Source: Symsagittifera roscoffensis (taxonomy: Eukaryota; Xenacoelomorpha; Acoela; Convolutidae). From it: a stretch of 60,000 nt of DNA. The stretch covers positions 49,149,618-49,209,617 of the forward strand of contig NC_087067.1 of the NCBI RefSeq assembly GCF_963678635.1, read 5' to 3'. A program made the position numbers and the translations under genes. Shown in pieces: positions 38,501 through 47,900 of the stretch. Each line of letters starts with the position of its first letter. Position 1 is the stretch's first letter. A model generated the notes under the pieces. That model saw only the letters and a list, made by a program, of their open reading frames with translations. It made no database searches and had not been told where the DNA came from.

Positions 38501-41500
38501 CTTGAAGTCTTCTTCTGACGTAGAACTGGTGGAAACCTCTATTTCCTTTTCTACTTCAAGTGGTTTCCTGAGTTCCGAGCTGTTCTTGTATGCCGCCGTC
38601 TTGCATCGGGCCAAAACGATGGGCGCCGTCTCTCTCAAGTTTCCTTCCGAAACAGCATCCACTGAAGGACTACCCCATCCTTCCACTTCTCTCTTCCTCT
38701 TGCGAGTCTTCACGTCTCTGCTCGAGGGTGTGGTGGCTATCATCATTGATTCTACCTCTCCATCCACTCCTTCCAACTCTTGCCTCCCCCCTGCTCGAGC
38801 CTTAAGGATATTAGTACTTTTAATCATATTACTAGTCCCAACCTTATCCCTTTTTATATCATCAACCATTTTATCCACAGTTTTTCGTTTCAGAGTAGAG
38901 CTGTCCTCACATTTCTCTTTTCTAGTCTTCGATCGTGCGTTCTTCAGCTCCACTAGCTTGTTCAGCAGCTCTTTTCTTGCTTTCTCATCCAGGCCCGTTC
39001 CTATCAGGAGCGGTTCCCCGAATCTCACTACTGCGTCCCACAGTTCCTTCTTGAACTTGTCCAGCGTCGTCTCGCTGCCCACTTCTCGATTGAATTCCTC
39101 CAGGAACTCCTGCCAAGCGTCATCCTCGAGAGATCCCAAGAATATGTCCCTATTCCCTTCGAACGTGTTCTTCTCCCTTTCCTCCGAGCTCAAGAGTAAC
39201 ATCCCCATATTGAAGGTTTCACCTGCCAATGGCAACTCTAGGTTCTTCCGTGGAGACGGAATCAGGGGTGGTGTGGCAGTATCTGCCCAATCCTCCTCGC
39301 TCAAATCTTTCAACAGCTCTTGAGTGGTGAGCTCCTCCCCTGATGGCCCTGGTTCAGGCGTATTCCCCACTTCCATGTCTTCACCAGCTTCACTGAGAGT
39401 TTCATCCATACTCTCTTCTTCTGACTCATGTCTCCTTCTCTCGAGAATTTTCTTAAATCGGTCCTCGACGGGTCCGCTCCTCTTGTCTCCAGGTGTGTCC
39501 ACGGACAGTGGTGATGGCGTCGCGGGATCCAGCTTTTTGTATTCCGTCAGTGCTACGTGCAGTTGACCTGCTGCATCTAGTTCTGTTCCTTCCTGTCTTA
39601 TTTCCACCTGTTCCAAGCCATAGGGCGCCTTATATTTTCTCGTGGCAAATTTCATGTCGTCCACCAGTGCGACGTGTCCCTCCATCACGATCATCCTGCC
39701 ATCATCCCATATGGGTAGCATATTCTCAAGTCCTTCCTTCTCAAGAGTCCTCAAGACTTTCCGCACCTCATATCCAGGGGGCTGCGAACCTCTACTCTTT
39801 TTTGCTTGCGTCGTCCACGAATTTACCTTCATCTCGCTGGTATGGAAGTAGACCGCCGCCGTGTAGCCAATGAACAGGGGGTCCCAGCCATCAGTGAAAT
39901 CCTTCTGCATTTCCTCCGCTCTCATCCTCGCCATTATGGAGGGAACTACCAAGGGACTATTCATTCCTAAGGTCATCCTCCTGACTATTGGGAACTCAGG
40001 CATGGTTGCCGGGAGGATTTCTTTCTCCATTATGGTCTCTAGCTCCCTCTTCACCAGTGCGAAGCACTCCTTCCAGGCAGGAATTCTCAAGATTTCTCGT
40101 CCGTCCGCCGTCAATGGGTTCAAGTTCCAGAATTTGGGATACATTTCAATAGGGCCCTCTCGCTTGCCTCCCATTCTGCATTGCATTTGTCCCCTGAAAT
40201 TGCACACCATCATCTCAGCATCTTTCACTTTTCCGAAGAGTACCGTGTTGCTCATACGCGCCCTGAGCACTTCCTGCTGACACCAATTCAGCGCTGCACC
40301 ATCCAGTACGCTGATGAGACTCAAGTGCGTCACCGAGTGACGATACGTTATCACCAGGGGATCTGGAAACGCGTACGTCACTGCTGGACCATAGATGCAG
40401 GTCACCACCTCCTCCAGACCTCGGATTATCCCCATTGGGTCCGACCTCATTGCCAGACACAGGTCCGTCAACAGAGGCATCCCTCTGTTCGCCTTCTCCC
40501 ATTCTTCTCTCGAGGTTGGGTTCTCATCTTCACCCGTCATGTATCGATTCTGCATCATGAGGTATTGCACCAGTAGTGTCTTCAACCCTGCGGCGCACTT
40601 GTAGGAGCTGGTTTCAATGCTCGTGTGGACTCTCCCCATAGACAGAGGTTCTCCATATTCCATTAACCGATGAAACGACACCAATTCCCCATGGGTCAAG
40701 AGCACTAGTGCCAGGTACCCATCAACTCGAAGTGTCTCCACTCCCCGACTAAACATATATGCTGGACCCATATTGAACAAGTATCTGGGGTAGACCAAAT
40801 ACAGGGCCAAGAGCAGGCTGATGGGCATGCCCAGTATCTCCTGCACGAAGGCTCCGAAGATAGTCGCCGTGGTGCCGAACACTCCTGCCAAGAATTCTCT
40901 CTCCCAGCAAGGACTCAAGAACTTGAGAATCTCGTAATCTCTCCTAGTCTTCAATTCGCCGTTGGCGTGCTCTCTCCAAAATCCTCCAATCGTCACTTCA
41001 TTGGCGGCCGAGACAAATCTAACCACCGTCATGTCTCTCCTTTCAGCTAGCTCCAGTTGCTTCTCTAGAAAACTCCAGATTTGTTTCACGAGGAGTGGTG
41101 CTTCCTCCCTCGTTTTATTCGTGGCGTTCTCCAGCCTTGGTGTCAGGAATGGCCACCAGCCATTCTCTTGGGTCAAGCGATATTTCATCGATTCTAACTG
41201 TTTCTCCGTCTCGACCACATTTCTTCTCTCGTTGCCGGGACCTCTAGTCCTGCTGGTGGAATTTGCGACTTTCACATCCATACTCCGGAACCACAGGCTG
41301 GCCGTCAACTGGTTTATCGCCGGGTGGTCGTCCCCGATGACTGGGCTGAACTTGAGTTGTCTAGCAAAGTTCGATATCTCTAGCAAGAGTACCTCATCCA
41401 ATACAATCAAGACATCGGCTAGTCCGTAAAAGCCCCTCAGCGCATGAGATATGTCAGCCCATGCCGCTGGTAATTCTGATCTGTAAAGTCTCAAGTTTAC

Positions 41501-44464
41501 TGGCTCCAGCTCTCGATTGGGGGCTGCCATCAGAATCCGCCATTCACTCCCTTCCGCTATCAAGATTAAGACCGCATACACGAATTGTAGGGCGGGTGGC
41601 ATGCTGGCGTATCCTGGGGATGTGGTAAACACCACCTTTGTCTTGGACCCAAATCTCGAGGCTACGTTCTCTTGTACCTCATTCATCGCCGCAAATAACG
41701 CCTGAATAGCCTCCCATATCTTCTTTGATGTCGGAATCTCCTTGCCCTTCAGTTGCTCAAGAAGTCCCATCGCGTGCAGGTGGTCATTCATTCCTGCAAA
41801 CAATAGCAGCTCAGGTTCACAGGGCATCTCCGACTTTATTGCCACCACTAGGGTCAACATCTGGTTCAATTCGGCTCCTGGCAAAGAGTATACCAGAGTC
41901 TCCGGCCAGAACAACTTGGGAGACGTTCCTTCGAAGTCTGATCCCGCCACAATGATCACTCTTGCAGCAGCTGGATCTGCTCTATCATAAACTGCCAGAG
42001 TCTTGGCCAATTGGGTGCCGCCACAGGGCTTCCCGTACCTGGGATCCTCTGCCAACCTTGGACCTTCGTAAGCAGCGTCAGGCAACTCCATTCCCCCCGG
42101 GTTGAGTAGCTTGTCTACTACCTTCAATTGCGCCGGGGTTGCCAACCTGATCCTGGCGATGCCAGTTCGGTGCTTGGGAGGTTCTGCTATAAGTCCAGGA
42201 CTCCCTAGCTGCTTAAGAGGCCTGTAGTTAATGGGTCCCATGATCGTTTTTGTGGGAATTCCAGTCAGGTCTGTAGTCTCCATTAACTTCGTTCTCGAGA
42301 AATGCGCCTCGTGTGCTTTCAACCAGTCTACGCAATGATGTCTATTCAAGTCCTCATGCGACACTCGTTCGATCCCCAGGGTTTCCGCCAACTCTCGTCT
42401 GCATTCCAAAGTCTCTAGATCCAGTTCCTTCACCTTCTCAGGATATCTCAAGCGGGTAGTCTCCCTAGACTTCTTTTCTCTCCTGCTATCTGCCACCACC
42501 ACGGAGGACATCGCCGAGGTCGGGGGTGTTGATGACTCTACCTCCTCCGACTCCATTGGTGTGGCACTCTGCAATCGGGTCTGATTGCTCCTCGAGCTAT
42601 CTCTAGTATCAACTCTCGCTCCCAATCGACCAGCCAAGGCCCTCGAGGCAAGGAATGGTGGGTTGGGAGGTGGCCCTAAAGTGAATTGGGCTGTCTCCAG
42701 CAGGTCCGCTTCTAGCGTGTTTATGTGAACCTGGAAGACATCGTTCAGCCACTCAGCTCCCCTTGGCCTATCGAAATGGATTCCATCTTTCGAGGTGTCT
42801 TCAGGGAATCCCTTGTTCTCCATGCGTTCTGCAACGTCTAACAGCCTGAGAGGAAGCACACTGTTTCGGTGTATTTCTCTGATCGCCTTGTTCAGGCTCC
42901 GCACCCTCTGGTTCATCTCTAGGGAGTGTTGATCAAACATCATGTTATAGGGGACCGTGCATATCGTCAACAGGATGGGATCCATTTGGATCCTCAGCTC
43001 CTCAAGAAGGCAATTTATCTTGTCGCTTAGCCTCGTCACTTTCCTTGCTTCTCCTCTCGACACGTCGTTGGTCCCAACCATCAAGGTGACTGTGTAAACT
43101 TTGGTCATTCCTAGCATGTCCAGAGTTGCCAACATCTGTGGCGTAGCAGCTCCAGCGAAACTCAAGACTCCCGTCTGCCAATGTGACCGGATCTGGGTCA
43201 ACACCCGCACCAGGCTGTCCCCTATAATCAGGTGAACCGCACCCTCTGGCACACGAGGTGGCGCTAGATACTGCACCCAGGCTGCGTCGTGGAAGCAGTC
43301 CCTCCTGGCTTGCTGTTCCGCATTCCAGTCCAGCCGACTATGCTTGTGGTAGTTCCCCTCTGTGTCCTTCTTGTAGCTCGCGATCACGACGTTTCTGACC
43401 GGCTGTTCCCTCCAAGATGGTGGAAGCTCTGGCCTTGTCGCTCTTTCACGACTCTGCTGCTGCAATTTCTCGCCCAGCTCCTTTAGGCGCGATGAGGCGC
43501 CACTCACCTGACTACCGCTCGAGGTCGAGGTTGGTGTATATCCTGGTAACACCACATCCATCAGAGGACGTACAGGTTGGGTCTCTAGATTGCGCAAGGA
43601 GGGCGTCGCGTCATTCGGTATCCAGACCTCCAACCCTTCACTCATGTGTTCCCTGGCCTCGCGGTCAAGGTTGAACCGTCCTCTAGCCCTGGGAGCTTCA
43701 TCCACCTCCATGCGCGACTCTGGCCTTGAGCTTGTCACCACTCGTTCGTTTGACCTGGCTCCCTTTTGTGCGTCCAGCTCGCGTTGTCGTTGTTCTATCC
43801 TTTCCAACTCCGACTTTAGTTGATCGCGATTCGCGGCGTTCTCCCGCACCTTTAGCTCCTGCTGATGTTCCGCCCTTAGCATCTCAAGTAATTTCAACGT
43901 CTGATCCCGCTCGTCGACTGCCTGGTCTCTCTCCAGCTGAAGCCTCTCCCTATCCAACTTCGCCTGATCCCGATCGAGGTTCGCTTTATTCCTTTCCTTC
44001 AGCGCCTTCTCAAGCTCTTTCCTTAGGACTCCCAGCTCCGGATATGCCTCGGTCGTCTGTTGCGCCCGCGACATCGACGGCACCTTACTCGAGCTCTGGC
44101 CCGTGGATCTCGCTGTTGGCCTCGTCGGTAGCGGGAACTCTCCTGCGCCGTGTTCGGTGTTGTTACTCAGGCCAGGATTTCTTGCCAAGTCAAAGCCCCT
44201 TACTCCTCCATCCGCATTCCAAGACAACCATCTGGTCTGTGCTCGATTTGATATGCCCTCAGTGGTGTAGCCGACTATCAAGACAGCCTCCGTCGCAGAC
44301 TCCCTGCACTCGCCCTGGTCCTCCAACTGGAGGATCGCATTCAGCATCACCGCCATTCTCTCGTCGATCTGGGTGTGGTCCAGGTCCCTCAAGCGTCTGT
44401 ACAGCTCGTCAAGAGTGGGCCTCTGCAGAGCCGTGGGCATAGAGTTCCAGAATCGGTCTGCCAT
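35585..44464 (-). CDS. ORF-X: 2959-aa protein with SGNH-hydrolase block, env position
   Basis: A single open frame downstream of gag-pol. The N-terminal about 150 aa are unassigned. A charged coiled coil follows at about 150-245 (repeated R-D-Q-A and E-R motifs). At about 405-590 lies an SGNH/GDSL-type hydrolase block: I-I-G-D-S-L (about 414, nucleophile Ser), F-A-G-A-A, G-T-N-D (about 463) and D-G-I-H (about 560), the four conserved blocks in the right order and spacing. A second V-A-G-S-D-F-E-G (about 838) and A-G-M-N-D-H (about 888) pair may be a degenerate repeat of the fold. The rest is unrecognised: an acidic Ser/Glu-rich part (about 1650-1720), K/R-rich stretches, a Cys-rich patch near 2430-2455, and an acidic Ser-Asp-Asp-Glu-Glu C-terminus. 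I see no signal peptide or convincing membrane anchor, so an envelope glycoprotein is not supported. It lies in a different frame from gag-pol. Its function is unknown; the hydrolase call rests on motifs only. Conserved, though broken, in element B. Confidence 0.88.
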   Translation of the reverse strand: MADRFWNSMPTALQRPTLDELYRRLRDLDHTQIDERMAVMLNAILQLEDQGECRESATEAVLIVGYTTEGISNRAQTRWLSWNADGGVRGFDLARNPGLSNNTEHGAGEFPLPTRPTARSTGQSSSKVPSMSRAQQTTEAYPELGVLRKELEKALKERNKANLDRDQAKLDRERLQLERDQAVDERDQTLKLLEMLRAEHQQELKVRENAANRDQLKSELERIEQRQRELDAQKGARSNERVVTSSRPESRMEVDEAPRARGRFNLDREAREHMSEGLEVWIPNDATPSLRNLETQPVRPLMDVVLPGYTPTSTSSGSQVSGASSRLKELGEKLQQQSRERATRPELPPSWREQPVRNVVIASYKKDTEGNYHKHSRLDWNAEQQARRDCFHDAAWVQYLAPPRVPEGAVHLIIGDSLVRVLTQIRSHWQTGVLSFAGAATPQMLATLDMLGMTKVYTVTLMVGTNDVSRGEARKVTRLSDKINCLLEELRIQMDPILLTICTVPYNMMFDQHSLEMNQRVRSLNKAIREIHRNSVLPLRLLDVAERMENKGFPEDTSKDGIHFDRPRGAEWLNDVFQVHINTLEADLLETAQFTLGPPPNPPFLASRALAGRLGARVDTRDSSRSNQTRLQSATPMESEEVESSTPPTSAMSSVVVADSRREKKSRETTRLRYPEKVKELDLETLECRRELAETLGIERVSHEDLNRHHCVDWLKAHEAHFSRTKLMETTDLTGIPTKTIMGPINYRPLKQLGSPGLIAEPPKHRTGIARIRLATPAQLKVVDKLLNPGGMELPDAAYEGPRLAEDPRYGKPCGGTQLAKTLAVYDRADPAAARVIIVAGSDFEGTSPKLFWPETLVYSLPGAELNQMLTLVVAIKSEMPCEPELLLFAGMNDHLHAMGLLEQLKGKEIPTSKKIWEAIQALFAAMNEVQENVASRFGSKTKVVFTTSPGYASMPPALQFVYAVLILIAEGSEWRILMAAPNRELEPVNLRLYRSELPAAWADISHALRGFYGLADVLIVLDEVLLLEISNFARQLKFSPVIGDDHPAINQLTASLWFRSMDVKVANSTSRTRGPGNERRNVVETEKQLESMKYRLTQENGWWPFLTPRLENATNKTREEAPLLVKQIWSFLEKQLELAERRDMTVVRFVSAANEVTIGGFWREHANGELKTRRDYEILKFLSPCWEREFLAGVFGTTATIFGAFVQEILGMPISLLLALYLVYPRYLFNMGPAYMFSRGVETLRVDGYLALVLLTHGELVSFHRLMEYGEPLSMGRVHTSIETSSYKCAAGLKTLLVQYLMMQNRYMTGEDENPTSREEWEKANRGMPLLTDLCLAMRSDPMGIIRGLEEVVTCIYGPAVTYAFPDPLVITYRHSVTHLSLISVLDGAALNWCQQEVLRARMSNTVLFGKVKDAEMMVCNFRGQMQCRMGGKREGPIEMYPKFWNLNPLTADGREILRIPAWKECFALVKRELETIMEKEILPATMPEFPIVRRMTLGMNSPLVVPSIMARMRAEEMQKDFTDGWDPLFIGYTAAVYFHTSEMKVNSWTTQAKKSRGSQPPGYEVRKVLRTLEKEGLENMLPIWDDGRMIVMEGHVALVDDMKFATRKYKAPYGLEQVEIRQEGTELDAAGQLHVALTEYKKLDPATPSPLSVDTPGDKRSGPVEDRFKKILERRRHESEEESMDETLSEAGEDMEVGNTPEPGPSGEELTTQELLKDLSEEDWADTATPPLIPSPRKNLELPLAGETFNMGMLLLSSEEREKNTFEGNRDIFLGSLEDDAWQEFLEEFNREVGSETTLDKFKKELWDAVVRFGEPLLIGTGLDEKARKELLNKLVELKNARSKTRKEKCEDSSTLKRKTVDKMVDDIKRDKVGTSNMIKSTNILKARAGGRQELEGVDGEVESMMIATTPSSRDVKTRKRKREVEGWGSPSVDAVSEGNLRETAPIVLARCKTAAYKNSSELRKPLEVEKEIEVSTSSTSEEDFKPQKVNVKRGSTNGQVGEVEIGKEWISKAHQDMSKQVTSDPLERNKTRNTSRTWWVALETLKEMEDCLKKLDSGIARRRRNWATQQKAEVNKIEMASHLKRSWQSLLKDHFEEAMRTSSSAPPLMANPFVRTAGQLMFTWSLVGIELETLTSYDRLKLGSKKLEVYQALMQHVARDNSGLSLARRKDATCFLRWTMSMMSDSTILACHQRASGSKTMERRVSTIILNVYQSTGIEKEDGSRLSLENHRKLDEVRRFSNKKFEEEHDVHRNLASSEQYSRLSEKGEYQYVSGVMGIAYNPFLDSEAGGAHRNHEVAELLKFWTERIMEIDAVEKEGPSLGLILEKTPEVMSIPRSNKRVEVNMGGGNGLLTTNLGVIWKLLRPSWCPHPHASLIEETTERVRLAPTEDEDLAKLSVLHKLITPQMQEPSERTSDPGSAKKLEPGSCLDSTCGNGEHICDGRSCVRILSFQKEDLVTWFEDITEREKSEVQIIAECYARTTVNIATALGFFSRMCGLQALERLESEHHLVTALSVESWPGVLQVTQKHIRSWKVGLEAEMGFPLSEAYGLPLNAKSLIGSMMANLCGSHYPLHMAMVEVSSQRILVDKAFSVPKCVRLARMSHHSHKLLRKIKGTVPKELRDDLSEIWGEDLLKLERENTSDHERQNVIGKPVGSTPNLEDNDTMHEKMMELEPLLEASGERNLRSIEISHGECPCHCLAQTVWYPDHKNLCLVWDVEEIRSIGLPDHRQKVTLLVVSTMLALRWIEENITKYREATTPTAESIYAIDYSRRLELFETACKVFAIPTEVRHVWSRLRYFPWFRATLTSWLYRATKDHMRKYHKEYRQFQAEIGPEAFKRPLLTHRNAITTGWKRVGKMSRDNTKARESILEEDLAKNVSLSLHNSFCLNREARVKALPNQAKRLQEQREWMRSYEQLKAWEEIVISSDDEEELLRQFAASSTSGGSTSKAKSTR

Positions 44465-44966
44465 TCTTTATAACTTCGGGATGTGTGTAGATAGATGTCA
44501 ACCAGCTCAAGAATTACCTTACCAACTCAAGAATTACCTTATTCAAGAAATCTCTAGAAATCTTCTCTTGCAAGCACTTGCTGTAGATCCGGATTGTCGC
44601 GTGTTCAATCAAGATTCTCTTTTTCTGTTTCTCGCTTGAGTGTAGTTGGATATTCAACTTTGTTTTCAAACTTGATCTGAAAACATAAAGCTCATTAAAA
44701 CTTAGTATGTCACGTTCCTAACCTAGAGACCCCCCTTCTACCCATATGATTAAAATCTTATCATTCACATATCACTTAAAACAATTTGATTGGATCTCCC
44801 TTAAGAACATGCAGATTCATTTTATGTTTTAGCACCATCAATTCTTTCTTTTAAAATTCAATTGTCATGCCAATCACATCTTAAGATCCCTTTACCTGCG
44901 CCGCACCCCAGTACCTGACTCAAGACTCCTCCCTCACACCCGACCTGGTACTTCCATGTACCCGAC
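44465..44966 (-). other. element A spacer between gag-pol and ORF-X
   Basis: 502-bp non-coding gap. Close to the ORF-X start it has a two-unit repeat of CCAACTCAAGAATTACCTTA type (about 44499-44543). The rest is AT-rich. The spacer is similar in length and partly in sequence to that of element B, for example in the stretch around TTTTATGTTTTAGCACC (about 44820-44836). No clear promoter or splice signal is identified. Confidence 0.6.
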
Positions 44967-47900
44967 TCAGGCGATGCTCAAGTAGTACTTCTTGTGAAGA
45001 TGCACCATTATCTCTGTTTCTGCAAAGACCACATGTAGGATAGCGTACAATTCCCTCGAGCTCAGTTTGCCCCTGTTTGGGTCGTACACCGGCATCGAGA
45101 CCTCCACTATTCCTCTTTCAATCATGAAGTCACGTAGTCTTGTCAGTGCCAATATCACGTGTTCGGGATCAATTGTGTTTCTGTCGTTGACTCTCGTTAC
45201 TAGGAAGCAGAGGTATTTGCCCGGGACTTGTGCCACTGACGGTGGAAGCGCTGCTATGCCTCCCAGTCCTGGCCTCTGTCTGAACAGAAACTCTACGTTC
45301 TGGTACTCTCTTTTGAAGTCAGCCTCCAATCTTGATTTGAAACTCATGTCCGCCGTGATGCAGATCGCGCTGGTCCTGTTTGACAGGATGAAGTCGCTAT
45401 CCGTTATCATGATGTTCTCTGAGTATTCATTGGGTATTTCGAATTTCGTTTTGAAATTCCTTCCTATGGTAGGCTCTGGTTCTTCTTCCTCCAGTTCCAA
45501 TCCGCTTGTTTCCCTCACTTCCTTGAGCTTCTTTATCATCAAATTTTCGGTGTGGGTAAGTCCTACCCCCACTCCCCGGACAAAAATATTTATCGACGTC
45601 CCCGTCGATGTAGTCGGGTCTGAATTGTCCTTGGGGATGTCCAGTGGCCTGTCTGTTGCTGTCCATCCGAAAAGAGGGTCCTCTGTCTTCATGTAATTTG
45701 CTGCTGATACATCGATTTGCTGAATGCTTTGTCCTTCGCGGCTCTCGTCTTTGACATCACGCATCCACTCTAGAATCCTCAAGTTCGAGTTCTCCCTCCT
45801 TTCTATTTCACTCTGCTCGAGATCCGTCTCCAATTCTGGCGTCGAGTAATCATCCTGCGGATAATGTCCACCATCGTCAATCACTTGCCATTCCTCTTCG
45901 GCCTCCAGTTCACCTGCGCTTAGTAGTTCATCGCCCAACTTGTCTGGCTGTATCTTATCGATCAAGAAGTCATCCCCGTACCTATTGTACCTCATGCCTG
46001 TGCGTTTACGATTGCCAGTCCTGGTTTCCGGTGGTGTTGGTCGATCCGGCTCCATCCACTTCGGTACCTCGTTTTGCTCTGGGTCGTTCCAGTCTTCTTC
46101 TACAAATGAACCTGCATCCGACTCCACTTCTATCTTTTCGTTGTCGTCCAAACTCAAGTTCTCATTACCATCATTTTTCTCTCTAGTGCCTTTCTCATTC
46201 ACTTCGCACGCTGGTTCCACCACCAGGTACTCAAGACCTTCCATGTCTCTTGGTAGGCACCAGTCCTCCGGGGACGGGACATGAGGCTTCAGATTTTCGT
46301 AATGTGCTGCTCGCCCTGTACTCAAGCGATAGAACCGTCCTTGTTGATGTACTTCCGTAATCATGAACGGTCCTCTCCATTTCTTGAGTAGTTTCTTTGT
46401 TCCCTTGGGCGGTATGACATTTTGGAAGACCCACACGTATTGGCCCACTTCGTATGGCTTTGCTCTTAGTATCTTTTCGTCATATTTCTTGCGTTGCCTC
46501 ATTTGCGCTTGCGCCGTGTTTCTCCGACATAGCTCGTTTAGCTCTTGTTGTCTTTTGATCGCTTCCTTCACGTATGCTTGAGGTGACGTCCTCTTCCCCT
46601 CGTACTCCGGGTAAAAGAATGTTATAGGCATTGCCCTTTCCCTGCCTGTCAACATCATGAAAGGACTGATACCCGTCGTTGAGTGCTGAGTACTATTATA
46701 GGCTCCTACTACCTGTGGCAGGTACTTGTCCCAGTCCGTCATGTATCTCGAGCAGTACACCCTGAGCATGTTGACCAGTGTCCTGTTCTGTCTCTCTACC
46801 AGCCCATTGGTCTGTGGATGATAGGTCGTCGAGTGCGCTTGAGCAATGTGTGATCTCTTCATCAATTCTTTTGTTAAGTCCCCCACAAAAGCCTTGCCGT
46901 TGTCCGACTGGAAAGTCATTGGACAACCATACCGCGATATCCAATGCGTTATCAGGTGATCACATGTCTCCTCTGCTGAGGCTGTCTGGCACGGAACCGC
47001 TTCCGCCAACTTGGTGAAGTGATCTATTATAACTAGTATTTGGTTATAACCCGACTCCGTCATGCAGATTTTCTGATGGTCTATCTGCACCACTTCATTG
47101 AATTCCGAACTCTCGACAGACTTGAGGGGAAACTTCATCTTCCTTGGGTCTTTTACTTGAAGGCATGCTAGGCAGGCATTCACCCATCTCTCGCAAGCTT
47201 TTCTCATTCCCGGCCAATCAAACCTGTGAAGTATCCTTTGTTGTACTTTATCTATCCCCTGGTGGCCCATCTGGTCGTGTGATCTGAAAAGCACCTCCGT
47301 TTGGTACAATTGTGGTAGTATGATGAGGTTGTGTTTGTGTAATATTTTTTCCTCATCTCTTCTCTTGCACGCTACCACCCCTTCAGCTGTGTGATAAAGT
47401 AAGTCTCTCTTTTCTTTGTAGAACTGGCTCAAGATCTTGTAGCTGTCTTCCTCAAGTTCCCCCTTCTCCTTGACTCCCAAATGGATCCATTTGGAGAGGT
47501 TACTTGTCATTTTGTCATTCTTCTGGGCCCTTATTAGGTCAGACAGCCTGTATCTCGCCTTAACGTGCTCCTTTAGCGCCATGATCTGTCCATTCATCTC
47601 ACCAGGGTTGTGGATGTCATCGCTCAGTTTCACACATATCATCCTTTTCACGATTTTCATGTCGTCTTCTGGTACCAGATTCGTTCTGACGTTTGAGTTG
47701 CACGATAGTTCCCTTAGTGGTTTTCTTGAAACTGCTATTTTCTCGAGCTCTTCACCACCTCGTACCTCTTGTATTTCCAGATTGTACGTCCCTGAAGATG
47801 GATCCGTCTGTAATTCCCTGTCGTGCTGTCTTATCTTCTCTTCCGCCAGTATCATGCATAGACTGTCTTGGTCTTCGCTGCTCTCATCCGAGTCTTCATC

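Noticed and set aside
35585-44464. Envelope glycoprotein in the env position
   Set aside because: No signal peptide, no clear transmembrane anchor and no fusion-peptide-like segment are visible in ORF-X; position alone is not enough.
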